Below are positions 24,627 to 33,976 of a stretch of DNA of 36,724 nt, in pieces (within the stretch, counting starts at the first letter, position 1; every line of letters starts with the position of its first letter). Source of the stretch: Candidatus Woesearchaeota archaeon (GTDB lineage Archaea; Nanobdellota; Nanobdellia; Woesearchaeales; GW2011-AR9); assembly GCA_013331635.1 (NCBI GenBank), contig DUFZ01000020.1:15790-52513 (forward strand), read 5' to 3'. The notes beneath the pieces were generated by a model, which saw only the letters and a program-made list of their open reading frames with translations, was not told the DNA's origin and made no database searches. The translations under genes were made by a program, and so were the position numbers.

Positions 24627-26498
24627 ATGTGCGGTATTATAGGTATTGCCTCAAAATCTCCTGTTTCTGATCGAGAATGGCTTGCTATCGGACGTGACTC
24701 CATGCGGCATCGAGGTCCCGATGATATCGGGGAATGGTGGTCCGTGGACGGGTGCGTGGGTTTGGCGCATCGGAGGCTTTCTATCATAGATTTGTCGCCT
24801 GCCGGCCATCAGCCGATGTTGGACACCACCGGTGCGATCTATATAGTCTTCAATGGGGAGATCTACAACTACCAGGATTTGAAGAAGGAATTACAGTCCT
24901 TAGGGCATGTTTTCAGTTCAACAAGCGATACGGAAGTCATGCTTGCGGCGTATCGGGAATGGGGAACCGACTCCCTCCGGCATCTCAACGGCATGTTCGC
25001 GTTCGGGATATATGATCAAAAAGCGCGGAGGCTTTTCCTGGCGCGGGACAGGGTGGGAGAAAAGCCTCTTTTTTATGCGGTTGTCGGCGACGCACTCTGT
25101 TTCGCATCGGAGCTAAAGGCTTTGATGGCATATCCGGCCTTTCCGCGGCGCATAGATCCGGAAGCGTTGGATTGCTATTTGACGTATGGATATGTGCCGG
25201 GCAACCTATGCATTATGAGTGGCGTGAACAAATTACCACCTGCGCACGCGCTCTTGTTCGATTTGGAAAGCGGTCAATCACGGTTGTGGCGTTACTGGCA
25301 GTTGCCGGAATTGGATGGCAGCGCTACAGCGGATAAGATAGATGAAGAAGCCTTGCTTAATGAGATGGAGACCCTTTTGGAAGATGCCGTCCGGCGCCAA
25401 TTGGTGGCCGATGTGCCGGTAGGGGTGCTCCTCAGCGGCGGGGTGGATTCCAGCCTGGTGACGGCAATGGCGGTGCGTGCTGAGGCGAAGGTCAGCACCT
25501 TCACCATTCGTTTCCCAGGTTATGGCGCGTACGATGAAACAGCGCACGCTCGATTGATTGCCCGGCACTTCGGTACGAAGCATATCGAATTAGATGCCGC
25601 TGATGTCAATGTTGACCTTTTGCCTATTTTGGCCCGACAGTTTGATGAGCCGATGGTGGATTCATCCATGATTCCGACATATCTCGTTAGTAAACTGGTA
25701 CGTCAACACTGCATTGTGGCTTTGGGAGGCGATGGTGGCGATGAACTATTCGGCGGTTATGGATATTACAGCCGTCTACTGTCGCTACAGAAAAGCCTGG
25801 GCTGGATTCCATGGAGTCTGCGCTTACTCGTGGCCAAATCTGCGGAAGCCTTGTTGCCGGTTGGCTTCAAGGGACGCAATTGGCTGCAAGGTCTGGATGT
25901 GGATTTACAGCGAGGACTACCGCTGATTGCTTCACATTTCGACCGTAGTACACGGCAGAATTTGATGGTATGGCGAGACTCTCGGGCATTGGTAGCCGAG
26001 AGTATTCGGAAACGACTTATTCCTCAGTCGGATAATCTGTTGCAGCGGTCGACACGCATGGATTTCGAGAACTATTTACCTGAGGACATTTTGGTCAAGG
26101 TGGATCGCACCAGCATGCTGAACTCGCTGGAAGTCCGTGCACCATTTCTAGACTACCGGATTATTGAATTTGCTTACGGCAAGGTGCCGTCGTATCTGAA
26201 GGCTACGCCGACTTCCAGTAAAGTGCTGCTGAAAAAGCTGGCGATGCGTCTTCTGCCTGTGGAATTCGATCATCAACGCAAGCAGGGGTTCTCCATTCCA
26301 CTCGGGTCATGGTTGCAAGATGGACCGTGGAAGCAATTTTTTCATGAAACGCTTTTGGGATCAAATGATATGCTTTTTAACCGCCAGTGTGTGAACGACT
26401 TGCTGGATGGTCAGACCAAAGGCCGGGCTAACAGCGAACGTTTGTTTGCCTTGGTCTTTTTTGAATTATGGCGGCGGGAATATGGTGCTAGCTTATAG
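24627..26498 (+). CDS. asnB: Asparagine synthetase (glutamine-hydrolysing), AsnB family
   Basis: A full-length 623-residue amidotransferase. Met is followed by Cys2 in MCGIIGIA, the class II glutaminase nucleophile. RHRGPDD at about 28-34 and the FNGEIYN loop near 74-80 complete the glutaminase site. The synthetase half carries the PP-loop SGGVDSS at 270-276 and a later ALGGDGGDELFGGY. The enzyme takes ammonia from glutamine and adds it to an ATP-activated carboxylate. In O-antigen loci, AsnB-type proteins (such as WbpS) are thought to amidate uronic acids, so a sugar carboxylate may be the substrate instead of aspartate. It is distinctly GC-rich next to its neighbours. A stub of a glycosyltransferase gene starts one base after its stop. 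Confidence 0.93.
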   Translation: MCGIIGIASKSPVSDREWLAIGRDSMRHRGPDDIGEWWSVDGCVGLAHRRLSIIDLSPAGHQPMLDTTGAIYIVFNGEIYNYQDLKKELQSLGHVFSSTSDTEVMLAAYREWGTDSLRHLNGMFAFGIYDQKARRLFLARDRVGEKPLFYAVVGDALCFASELKALMAYPAFPRRIDPEALDCYLTYGYVPGNLCIMSGVNKLPPAHALLFDLESGQSRLWRYWQLPELDGSATADKIDEEALLNEMETLLEDAVRRQLVADVPVGVLLSGGVDSSLVTAMAVRAEAKVSTFTIRFPGYGAYDETAHARLIARHFGTKHIELDAADVNVDLLPILARQFDEPMVDSSMIPTYLVSKLVRQHCIVALGGDGGDELFGGYGYYSRLLSLQKSLGWIPWSLRLLVAKSAEALLPVGFKGRNWLQGLDVDLQRGLPLIASHFDRSTRQNLMVWRDSRALVAESIRKRLIPQSDNLLQRSTRMDFENYLPEDILVKVDRTSMLNSLEVRAPFLDYRIIEFAYGKVPSYLKATPTSSKVLLKKLAMRLLPVEFDHQRKQGFSIPLGSWLQDGPWKQFFHETLLGSNDMLFNRQCVNDLLDGQTKGRANSERLFALVFFELWRREYGASL

Positions 26499-26546
26499 AT
26501 GATCCTTGGTATAGATGCATTCAACATACGTGGTGGTGGGGTATAG
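26499..26546 (+). pseudogene. Amputated GT4 glycosyltransferase gene, 15-codon 5' stub
   Basis: Immediately after the asnB stop, an ATG at 26499 reads MILGIDAFNIRGGGV and then TAG. This is the recognisable N-terminus of a family of GT4 glycosyltransferases (MILGIDASNIR-GGGVTHL) that commonly follows asnB. Everything after GGGV is gone, and the next gene begins with a GTG that overlaps this stop by one base. The stub is short, so the claim rests on a near-exact motif and its position. Confidence 0.7.
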
Positions 26547-27772
26547 TGGGTAAAGAGAATACGATTTTAGTGATGAGCGACTATTATCTGCCTGGTTTCA
26601 AATCAGGTGGATCTGCACGTACTATTGCAAATATTATCGATCAACTTGGCAATGAAGTTACTTTTAAAGTGGTCACTAGGGATTGTGACCTTGGTGATTC
26701 TGTTCCCTATCAGAACATACTATATAACAAATGGAATCAGGTTGGAAAAGCTCAAGTGTATTATCTTCCTCGTAATAAAATAACGAGTTCGATTATTAAA
26801 GAAATAATTGGTATAACACACCATTCTGTTTTATATTTAAATAGTTTCTTCTCTTTATACTTCACCATATATCCATTGTTATTGAGGTTTTTTCGGATAC
26901 TGTCACAAAAAACACCCATTATTATAGCACCACGTGGGGAACTTGCTACTTCTGCCCTTTCAATAAAGTCTCTTAAAAAGAAGATGTTCATAAAAGCCGT
27001 ACAAGTCCTCGGACTCTATCGATCCGTTATTTGGCAGGCATCTAGTGTGTACGAGGAAAATGATATACGTAGACTTTTTGGGCAAACGCCAATTGTGAGA
27101 GTGGTTCCAGATATGCCTCCTCAAGTGAATGTCTCGAATTTAAACACTCCACGTAAAGAAAAAATTCCCGGGAATTTAAGTATAATTTTTTTATCACGGA
27201 TAGCGCGTGTCAAGAATCTGGATGGAGCCCTTTCAATTCTCAGTTCTATAAAAGGAAATATTTCTTTTAATATATACGGCCCCATAGAAGATTCTGCATA
27301 TTGGAAGGAATGTAATAAAATTATATTAAAGATGCCTTCCAATATTAAAGTATATTACCATGGGGAAATTTCGCATGATAAGGTGTACGATACTTTAAGA
27401 CTGCATGATTTATTTTTTTCTCCTACCAATGGCGAAAATTTTGGTAATGCTATTCTGGAGGCATTGCTTGCTGGGTGCCCGGTTGTAATTAGTAATCGCA
27501 CTCCATGGAGAGAATTGCACAAAAAGGGAATAGGGTGGGACATCCCTCTGGAAAGTCCGGAATTCTTTGGTCGGATTATACAGGAAATGATCAATATGGA
27601 TAGGGTGGCTTTTGATGAACTATCGGGGAATGCTTTTCGATTTGCCCTGCAGTTTATTCAAGATACGGAGTTACTTGAAATCAATAGGCAATTATTTGCA
27701 AGGAATCTGAAGGGTCAGTATGAGCCATCACCAGTGAAGCATGATACAGTTAATCGGGAGGAAATATTCTAA
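26546..27772 (+). CDS. Glycosyltransferase family 4
   Basis: A 408-residue GT-B enzyme. The N-terminal acceptor domain has VMSDYYLPGFKSGGSARTIAN with the glycine-rich loop at about 18-23. The C-terminal donor domain has IIFLSRIARVKNLDGALSIL and the EX7E motif ENFGNAILE at Glu297 and Glu305, followed by ALLAGCPVVISNRTPW. It uses an NDP sugar at the cytoplasmic face. The start is a GTG at 26546 overlapping the stub's stop, with GGTGGTGGGG just upstream as a possible ribosome site that lies inside the stub. The stop overlaps the next ATG by one base, so the following oxidoreductase is coupled to it. Confidence 0.9.
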   Translation: MGKENTILVMSDYYLPGFKSGGSARTIANIIDQLGNEVTFKVVTRDCDLGDSVPYQNILYNKWNQVGKAQVYYLPRNKITSSIIKEIIGITHHSVLYLNSFFSLYFTIYPLLLRFFRILSQKTPIIIAPRGELATSALSIKSLKKKMFIKAVQVLGLYRSVIWQASSVYEENDIRRLFGQTPIVRVVPDMPPQVNVSNLNTPRKEKIPGNLSIIFLSRIARVKNLDGALSILSSIKGNISFNIYGPIEDSAYWKECNKIILKMPSNIKVYYHGEISHDKVYDTLRLHDLFFSPTNGENFGNAILEALLAGCPVVISNRTPWRELHKKGIGWDIPLESPEFFGRIIQEMINMDRVAFDELSGNAFRFALQFIQDTELLEINRQLFARNLKGQYEPSPVKHDTVNREEIF

Positions 27773-28917
27773 TGGATTATACAACTCAGACTTTAGGGAT
27801 TAAGATTAAAAAGGTATTAAGATACATGAGATTATTTGGGGTGAATCGTACCCTCATAAAAATATACGGACAATATCACATGAAGAAAAAATACGAATGC
27901 CTTCCTGCTCTAAAAATACCGCGCAGTGGTCGAAATGTCGGTATAATTGGATGTGGAAATTTTGCTTTTACCAATATTGCTTATTATTTAAATAAAAACT
28001 ACGGCAAAGTAATTCATGCAGCTGCGGATATAAATATTCATGCAGCAGCGTCTCTTTATGAAAAATATGATTTAAATTACTACACCGATGATGCCAATAA
28101 GCTTATTAACGACCCTGCAATTGATTTATTATATATTGCTTCCAATCATGCTTCACATGCAGAGTACGCCATTAAGGCGTTAAATGTTGGCAAGAGTGTT
28201 CATATTGAAAAACCTCATGTTGTAAGTGAGGACCAATTAATACGACTGTGTCAAGCAATGGCAGTTTCATCGGGGCGAGTTAATATTGGGTTCAATCGTA
28301 CCAGAAGCAGGTTTGGCCGGGAGATCAGAAAGGCATTGGGTTCCCAAACTGGTACGGGGATGTACAATTGGTTTGTTGCAGGACATGAGATACCTTCGGA
28401 TCACTGGTATTATGCTAAGGAGGAAGGAGGACGTGTTTTAGGTAACTTATGCCACTGGACAGATTTTATTTATAGCTTAGTTGATTCAAGAAGCCGATAC
28501 CCATTAACTATCACGCCAGTCCGAGCGGTTAAGCCAGACTGCGGGATAGCAGTCAATTATAAGTTTGGCGACGGCTCAATTGCTGTAATCACGTTCTCTG
28601 CTGGCCCTACATTTGAGGGCGTGAGAGAGCGTTTATCTGCTCAACGCGGTAATATTTTGATCTCAATGGATAATTTTAAGACTTTAATAATTGAAGAAAT
28701 GGACAAAAAGATTAAACTTTCCAATTTCTTTAATGATCACGGACATGAGCATAATATTATGGCTGGTTATTCTCTGCTTTCCTCTAATCAGGGTTACTCA
28801 GCCGAATATGTTTGGGAGACAGCGCAACTTTTTCTTAGAACTAAAGAAGCACTGGAGGAAAATATGGTAACAGTGCTCAGTGGCTATGATAGCCTTATTA
28901 CTTCAAAACCTTACTAA
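27772..28917 (+). CDS. Gfo/Idh/MocA family oxidoreductase
   Basis: A 381-residue NAD(P)-dependent oxidoreductase with an unusual N-terminal extension of about 55 residues ahead of the Rossmann motif NVGIIGCGNF at 55-64. IEKPH near 145-149 gives the catalytic lysine of the family's EKP motif. The C-terminal alpha/beta domain includes GGRVLGNLCHWTDFIYSL. Enzymes of this family oxidise or reduce sugar hydroxyls, often on nucleotide sugars. It is followed two bases later by a two-domain oxidoreductase that carries another Gfo/Idh domain, and a heparinase-family gene is close by, an association I have seen recurring in polysaccharide loci. Confidence 0.9.
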   Translation: MDYTTQTLGIKIKKVLRYMRLFGVNRTLIKIYGQYHMKKKYECLPALKIPRSGRNVGIIGCGNFAFTNIAYYLNKNYGKVIHAAADINIHAAASLYEKYDLNYYTDDANKLINDPAIDLLYIASNHASHAEYAIKALNVGKSVHIEKPHVVSEDQLIRLCQAMAVSSGRVNIGFNRTRSRFGREIRKALGSQTGTGMYNWFVAGHEIPSDHWYYAKEEGGRVLGNLCHWTDFIYSLVDSRSRYPLTITPVRAVKPDCGIAVNYKFGDGSIAVITFSAGPTFEGVRERLSAQRGNILISMDNFKTLIIEEMDKKIKLSNFFNDHGHEHNIMAGYSLLSSNQGYSAEYVWETAQLFLRTKEALEENMVTVLSGYDSLITSKPY

Positions 28918-28919
28918 TA

Positions 28920-31076
28920 ATGAAACAACTCATTCAATCCTATAAAACTGGCGAACTCGGTCTTTTTGAAGTCCCTCCCCCCGTATGCGGTAATACTGGC
29001 GTATTGATAAATACGATAGTTTCACTCGTTTCGGCTGGAACAGAGAAGATGATTGTTGATATCGCCAAAAAATCTCTTTTCGGCAAAGCAAGGGCTCGCC
29101 CTGATCTTGTAAAGCAGGTAATCAATAAGATGAAACAGGAAGGGATAAAGAATACCCTTGAGAAGGTGTTTAACAAGCTCGATACACCTATTCCTCTTGG
29201 TTATTCATGTGCGGGTACCGTGGTGAAAGTCGGTGAGAGCATTTCAGGCATATCACTTGGCGATAGGATTGCCTGCGGCGGGGCCGGATATGCAAGCCAT
29301 AGCGAGATTAATTATATCCCTAAAAATCTATTTGTAAAAATACCGGATAGTGTTGACGATCTTGATGCCTCCTTTGTCACGGTAGGGGCAATAGCGCTGC
29401 AAGGCGTTCGGCAGGCTGAGCCAACCATGGGAGAAAAGATTGCTGTCATCGGCTTGGGACTAATAGGACAGTTGACAGTGCAATTGCTCAAGGCCAACGG
29501 CTGTAAAGTCATGGGCTCTGATATTGATCCCAACAAGCTATTATTGGCAAAAAGCCTCGGGGCTGATATGGTCTGCACGCCCGACCAATTTATAGAGGCG
29601 GCGGCTGAGTTCAGCAATGGCTATGGATTGGACAAAGTAATAATAACTGCTTCAACATCAAGTAATCAGCCTGTAATCGATGCTGGTGAGACTGCTCGCC
29701 ATCGGGCAAAGGTGGTGGTGGTGGGCATGGTGGGCATGGATGTGCCTCGCAATCAGTATTACAAAAAAGAACTCGATCTTCGCCTTTCGATGGCGTATGG
29801 TCCTGGGAGATATGACCCTGATTATGAGGAGAAGGGTATCGATTATCCTTTTGCCTATGTTCGTTGGACCGAACAGAGGAACTTTGAGGCGTTTCTCGGG
29901 CTTGTTGCGGAAGGCAAAGTTACTCCCAAGTCGCTTATAACTCACCAATTCAATTTTAATGATGCGCTAAAAGCATATGATTTGATCGAAGGTAAGTCGA
30001 ATGAGAAATATCTGGGAATCATTCTGACGTATCCTGGGGAAACACGCGTCTCAAGAAAATGCATTCAAATTTCTGATAAAACCATACGATCAGACAACAT
30101 GAGAATAGGATTATTGGGTGCCGGCAATTTTACTAAAGCTGTCATATTGCCGCATTTGAAGAAGTTGGGAGGAGTTGAGCTTGTTGGGGTATGTACTGCT
30201 ACTGGCATCAGCGCCCATTCTACAGGAAAGAAATATGACTTCAAGTATATAACGACAGATGCAGATGAATTGATAAAAAACAATGATATTAATGTGGTGT
30301 TTATTACTACAAGGCACAACACGCACGCGGAGTACGTTATAAAGGCTTTAAAGGCAGGAAAACATGTTTTCACTGAGAAGCCTCTCTGTATCGGAGAGTC
30401 GGAATTAAGCGAGATCAGAGATGTATACTTTTCACTAAGAACTCAACACTTACCCCTGCCATTGCTGATGGTAGGTTTTAACAGGAGGTTTTCCCCTCTG
30501 GTTGCCAGGATGAAAGAGGTGGTCCGAGATGCACCGATGTCGATCACATATCGTGTAAACGCCGGTATTATACCGAAAGATTCATGGATACAGGACGGGG
30601 GAATCGGCGGAGGCCGAATCGTCGGGGAGGTATGCCATTTTATCGATACCTGCTCTTTTCTGACCGGTTCGGAACCTCTGTCTGTTTTTGCCTCCTGTAT
30701 CCGCAAGATGGATACTTCAGTTCCTGATGAAGACAATGTCAGCATTGTTCTTACGTTTGCTAATGGTTCGACGGCAACCATCCAGTATTTTGCCTATGGC
30801 AATCGGCAAATGCCCAAGGAGTTCATTGAACTTTTTGCCGGTAATACTGCCATGCAGATGACCGACTTTCGCGAACTGGTTATCTTCAGTGGGAACTGTA
30901 AGGAGAAAGTGAAAAGATTTAATCAAGATAAGGGTTTTAAGACAGAATTCTCCTCTTTCCGAGAGGGCATAAATAGCGGTACCCCTCCCATATCGTTCGA
31001 GTCTCTCTATACCACGACGAAGGCGACTTTTGCCATCTTGGAATCTCTCCGCACTGGTGCGGAGGTGCTGATTTGA
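28920..31076 (+). CDS. Bi-domain oxidoreductase: zinc-type alcohol dehydrogenase fused to Gfo/Idh/MocA
   Basis: A 718-residue fusion. Residues 1 to about 370 form a medium-chain alcohol dehydrogenase fold, with PLGYSCAGTVVKVGESISGI, GDRIACGGAGYA and the NAD loop GLGLIG at 178-183. The Gfo/Idh/MocA part starts at Met394 with MRIGLLGAGNFT, has the EKP motif at 486-488, and continues with GGIGGGRIVGEVCHFID. The two parts may act in turn on one substrate, for example oxidation then reduction at different carbons of a sugar. The usual zinc-binding Cys/His set of alcohol dehydrogenases is not obvious. This architecture is known as a bi-domain oxidoreductase in surface polysaccharide loci, but its reaction is, to my knowledge, not established. 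Confidence 0.9.
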   Translation: MKQLIQSYKTGELGLFEVPPPVCGNTGVLINTIVSLVSAGTEKMIVDIAKKSLFGKARARPDLVKQVINKMKQEGIKNTLEKVFNKLDTPIPLGYSCAGTVVKVGESISGISLGDRIACGGAGYASHSEINYIPKNLFVKIPDSVDDLDASFVTVGAIALQGVRQAEPTMGEKIAVIGLGLIGQLTVQLLKANGCKVMGSDIDPNKLLLAKSLGADMVCTPDQFIEAAAEFSNGYGLDKVIITASTSSNQPVIDAGETARHRAKVVVVGMVGMDVPRNQYYKKELDLRLSMAYGPGRYDPDYEEKGIDYPFAYVRWTEQRNFEAFLGLVAEGKVTPKSLITHQFNFNDALKAYDLIEGKSNEKYLGIILTYPGETRVSRKCIQISDKTIRSDNMRIGLLGAGNFTKAVILPHLKKLGGVELVGVCTATGISAHSTGKKYDFKYITTDADELIKNNDINVVFITTRHNTHAEYVIKALKAGKHVFTEKPLCIGESELSEIRDVYFSLRTQHLPLPLLMVGFNRRFSPLVARMKEVVRDAPMSITYRVNAGIIPKDSWIQDGGIGGGRIVGEVCHFIDTCSFLTGSEPLSVFASCIRKMDTSVPDEDNVSIVLTFANGSTATIQYFAYGNRQMPKEFIELFAGNTAMQMTDFRELVIFSGNCKEKVKRFNQDKGFKTEFSSFREGINSGTPPISFESLYTTTKATFAILESLRTGAEVLI

Positions 31077-32206
31077 GCGCAGCTGTTATTTTTAATGCAG
31101 GTTCGTGCTGTATTGACATTATCGCGGGCGCTCGCCCAAATTTCATGAAGATCTCCTCTATTATTAGGGCGCTTCAACTACATCAACAGCAGAGTGGTCG
31201 TCTGTCATATCGACTGGTCCATACCGGCCAGCACTATGATGCCCGTATGTCGGGAGATTTCTTTGTGCAGTTGGGCATCCCCGATCCTGATGTGAACCTA
31301 GAGGTAGGCTCCGGCACACAGGCGGAGCAGGCAGCGGCCATTATGGTGCGCTACGAAAAGCTCTTGCTTGAACAACGCAGCAATCTTTGCTTAGTGGTGG
31401 GGGATGTTACCTCGACAATGGCATGTTCCATCGCAGCCCAAAAGCTATGTATTCCGGTAGCGCATGTAGAGGCTGGTATTCGATCGGGTGATTGGACCAT
31501 GCCTGAAGAGATTAACCGTATGGTAACCGATGCCATTACTAATTACTTTTTCACTACCAGTGAATCAGCCAACCGGAATCTACGCCGTGCGGGTGTGCCG
31601 GAGGAAAGTATCTTTTTTGTTGGCAACACGATGATCGATACCTTACTGGCTAACATGGAGCGATTGAAGCCTCCAGCGTTCTGGGACGAATTTGGGTTGG
31701 AAAACGGCAGATACTTTGTGTTGACCTTGCATCGTCCGGCGAATGTGGACGTAGAGGTGCAGTTAATCGCTTTATTGGAGGCGATTGGGAAAGGTAGTCG
31801 TGGGTTGCCTGTGGTGTTTCCGTGCCATCCGCGCACTGCAAAGACATTGAACCCCATAAAGAAGCTTCCGGAAAATCTGCGTTTAGTCGATCCCCAGCCA
31901 TATCTGGAGTTCAACTATCTGGTGAAGCATGCGAAGGCGGTGATTACCGATTCAGGAGGAATCACGGAAGAAACGACGGTTATGGGCGTTCCCTGCATGA
32001 CACTGCGCGATACAACGGAGCGGCCCGAGACTGTGACTATCGGCACCAATGAACTGCTGGGAATTGATCCTAAGAGTATTCGTCCCGCAATGGACCGGCT
32101 CTTTGCTGGAGCTTGGAAGACCGGCGCCATCCCTGAGAAATGGGACGGCAAGACCGGCGAAAGGATTGTCGAAGTTCTGGATCGATTGCTGTGCGGAGTC
32201 CGATGA
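31073..32206 (+). CDS. wecB: UDP-N-acetylglucosamine 2-epimerase (non-hydrolysing)
   Basis: A 377-residue enzyme of standard length. It has GARPNFMKIS at 19-28, HTGQHYDARMSGDFF, VVGDVTSTMACS, VAHVEAGIRSGD and the C-terminal TDSGGITEET substrate loop, all diagnostic of the WecB/MnaA family. It converts UDP-GlcNAc to UDP-ManNAc, or a similar 2-acetamido sugar nucleotide (the WbpI/FnlC type act on 2,3- or 6-deoxy relatives). The first residues are diverged. The start is a TTG at 31073 overlapping the previous stop, with GGAGGTG at 31063-31069 in front; no better codon is available. Its stop overlaps the next start by four bases. Confidence 0.93.
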   Translation: MSAAVIFNAGSCCIDIIAGARPNFMKISSIIRALQLHQQQSGRLSYRLVHTGQHYDARMSGDFFVQLGIPDPDVNLEVGSGTQAEQAAAIMVRYEKLLLEQRSNLCLVVGDVTSTMACSIAAQKLCIPVAHVEAGIRSGDWTMPEEINRMVTDAITNYFFTTSESANRNLRRAGVPEESIFFVGNTMIDTLLANMERLKPPAFWDEFGLENGRYFVLTLHRPANVDVEVQLIALLEAIGKGSRGLPVVFPCHPRTAKTLNPIKKLPENLRLVDPQPYLEFNYLVKHAKAVITDSGGITEETTVMGVPCMTLRDTTERPETVTIGTNELLGIDPKSIRPAMDRLFAGAWKTGAIPEKWDGKTGERIVEVLDRLLCGVR

Positions 32207-33843
32207 CGGTTTCAAATGTCTTGAGATGGTTTCATACCATACGGCATCTTCGCCCTGTTCAGATATACGGACGTTTGTGGTTTAGATTACATCATCCCTT
32301 GATTGATCTCTCCCCCGCGCCTCCAGCACGTATTCTCAATGCAAAAGCAGTGCTGACTGGATGGCGAGGATCCTCTCTTCTGTTCCCTATGGTTTTTCGA
32401 TTTTTAAATGAAGAACATGAGCTTGCAGGTGTTGATGATTGGGACAATCCATCAGTCGGCAAGCTCTGGCGCTATAATCTTCATTATTTTGATGACTTGA
32501 CGGCGGAGGGGGCGGAAACTCGCACTAAGTGTCATCATGAATTAATGCTACGATGGGTTGATGAAAATCCGCCTGGTCACGGTATGGGTTGGGAGCCTTA
32601 CCCGACTTCCCTGCGAATGGTGAATTGGATCAGGTGGTCCTTGGCCGGGGGTATCCTTTCGCCTGAATGCATGCAGAGTCTTGCTGTGCAAGCGCGCTGG
32701 CTGTCAGAAAAGCTGGAACACCATCTTCTCGGCAACCATCTTTGGGCCAATGCAAAAGCGCTGGTGTTCGCAGGCATGTTCTTTGATGGATCAGAAGCTG
32801 TTAGATGGTTAACCGTGGGTCTGAAGTTGCTGCGTCGCGAGTTGCAGGAGCAGGTGCTGGAGGACGGGGGGCATTTTGAGCGCAGCCCGATGTATCATGC
32901 TATCGTGCTGTCTGACTTGTTGGACTTAGTGGAATTGTCTGTAATCTATCCTGATGCACTTCCGATGAATGATGTGTCTGCTTGGCGTGAGATCATACCG
33001 CGCATGCTGTATTGGCTGGCGGTAATGACCAATCCTGACGGTAAGATTGCACTATTTAATGACGCTGCATTCGGCATTGCGCCACGGCTTAGGGACTTGG
33101 AAGACGGCGCTAAAGCGTTGGGGATTGTTTTTGACAATTACCTGGAAGGTCCTATGCATAATTTACCAGAGACTGGTTATGTTCGATTGCAAAAAGGGCC
33201 TGCAGTTGTGATCGCCGACCTCGGCGAAATCGGTCCGGATTATATGCCCGGTCATGCTCACGCTGATACATTAAGCTTTGAAATGTCATTGTATGGACAG
33301 CGGGTGATTGTGGATACCGGCACTTCGCGCTATGACGTATCCGACGAGCGCATGATGCAGCGGGGAACCAGTGCGCACAATACAGTGCAGGTGGATGAAG
33401 AGGATTCGTCAGAGGTATGGAGCAGTTTCCGCGTTGCGCGACGTGCCCGGCCTTTTGACCTGACGGTCCGGCAGGACCATAACTTATTGATAATTGACGC
33501 TTCCCATGATGGGTATAAACGCTTAAACGGTAGCCCTGTACATCGAAGACACTGGAGTCTTAGTGACAGAAGTCTCCTGATACAGGACATCATTGATGGG
33601 AGCTTTACAAATGCAGTGTCGCGCTTTCATTTTCATCCTGATCTGATGGTGGTAGCTGAGGACAATTGTGAAGCTGGTACATTACGGCTTTTACACGGAG
33701 AAAAAATTATATGGCATGCTAAGGGGGGGGGCAAGAGTTTGGTGACAAGTACATATCATCCTGAATTTGGCCTGTCCATTCCCAATCGCTGCCTGAATGT
33801 AGAGTTTGAAGGGAACATCTGTGAAGTAAAATTTACATGGTAA
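32203..33843 (+). CDS. Heparinase II/III family protein
   Basis: A 546-residue protein. The first half is an alpha-helical toroid-like domain (KLWRYNLHYFDDL, GWEPYPTSLRMVNWIRW, LLGNHLWANAKAL, and SPMYHAIVLSDLLDL with Tyr231-His232). The second half is a beta-sandwich of the heparinase II/III type with GHAHADTLSFEM holding His351, His353 and Asp355. Relatives are polysaccharide lyases, but no signal peptide is visible, so this one is probably cytoplasmic. That makes a biosynthetic role, or a role on lipid-linked intermediates, more likely than degradation. I use the ATG at 32203 (ATGA overlap with wecB) over longer upstream options that overlap wecB by 67 bases. Confidence 0.88.
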   Translation: MTVSNVLRWFHTIRHLRPVQIYGRLWFRLHHPLIDLSPAPPARILNAKAVLTGWRGSSLLFPMVFRFLNEEHELAGVDDWDNPSVGKLWRYNLHYFDDLTAEGAETRTKCHHELMLRWVDENPPGHGMGWEPYPTSLRMVNWIRWSLAGGILSPECMQSLAVQARWLSEKLEHHLLGNHLWANAKALVFAGMFFDGSEAVRWLTVGLKLLRRELQEQVLEDGGHFERSPMYHAIVLSDLLDLVELSVIYPDALPMNDVSAWREIIPRMLYWLAVMTNPDGKIALFNDAAFGIAPRLRDLEDGAKALGIVFDNYLEGPMHNLPETGYVRLQKGPAVVIADLGEIGPDYMPGHAHADTLSFEMSLYGQRVIVDTGTSRYDVSDERMMQRGTSAHNTVQVDEEDSSEVWSSFRVARRARPFDLTVRQDHNLLIIDASHDGYKRLNGSPVHRRHWSLSDRSLLIQDIIDGSFTNAVSRFHFHPDLMVVAEDNCEAGTLRLLHGEKIIWHAKGGGKSLVTSTYHPEFGLSIPNRCLNVEFEGNICEVKFTW

Positions 33844-33976
33844 TGAAGTGTGTGTTCTGTTTTTGATAGGTAGGGCACGAAAATTTATTATGGAATTCCT
33901 TGTCATATGCGTTATTTTAAAAAAGTAATGCGTTCAAGTTGTTTTCTGGCAAGAGGATAGAATATTTATTTGCCAA

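Noticed and set aside
29658-29948. Minus-strand frame opposite the bi-domain oxidoreductase, His-rich
   Set aside because: It is the shadow of a conserved coding region; the His-rich stretch comes from GTGGTGGTGGG repeats on the + strand.
32140-32202. Earlier start for the heparinase-family gene inside wecB
   Set aside because: The ATG at 32203 overlaps the wecB stop as ATGA, which matches the coupling seen elsewhere in the locus.
33900-33940. Hairpin GCGTTA...TAATGC as a terminator
   Set aside because: The stem is short with two G-U pairs, GC-poor, and not followed by a clear T run.
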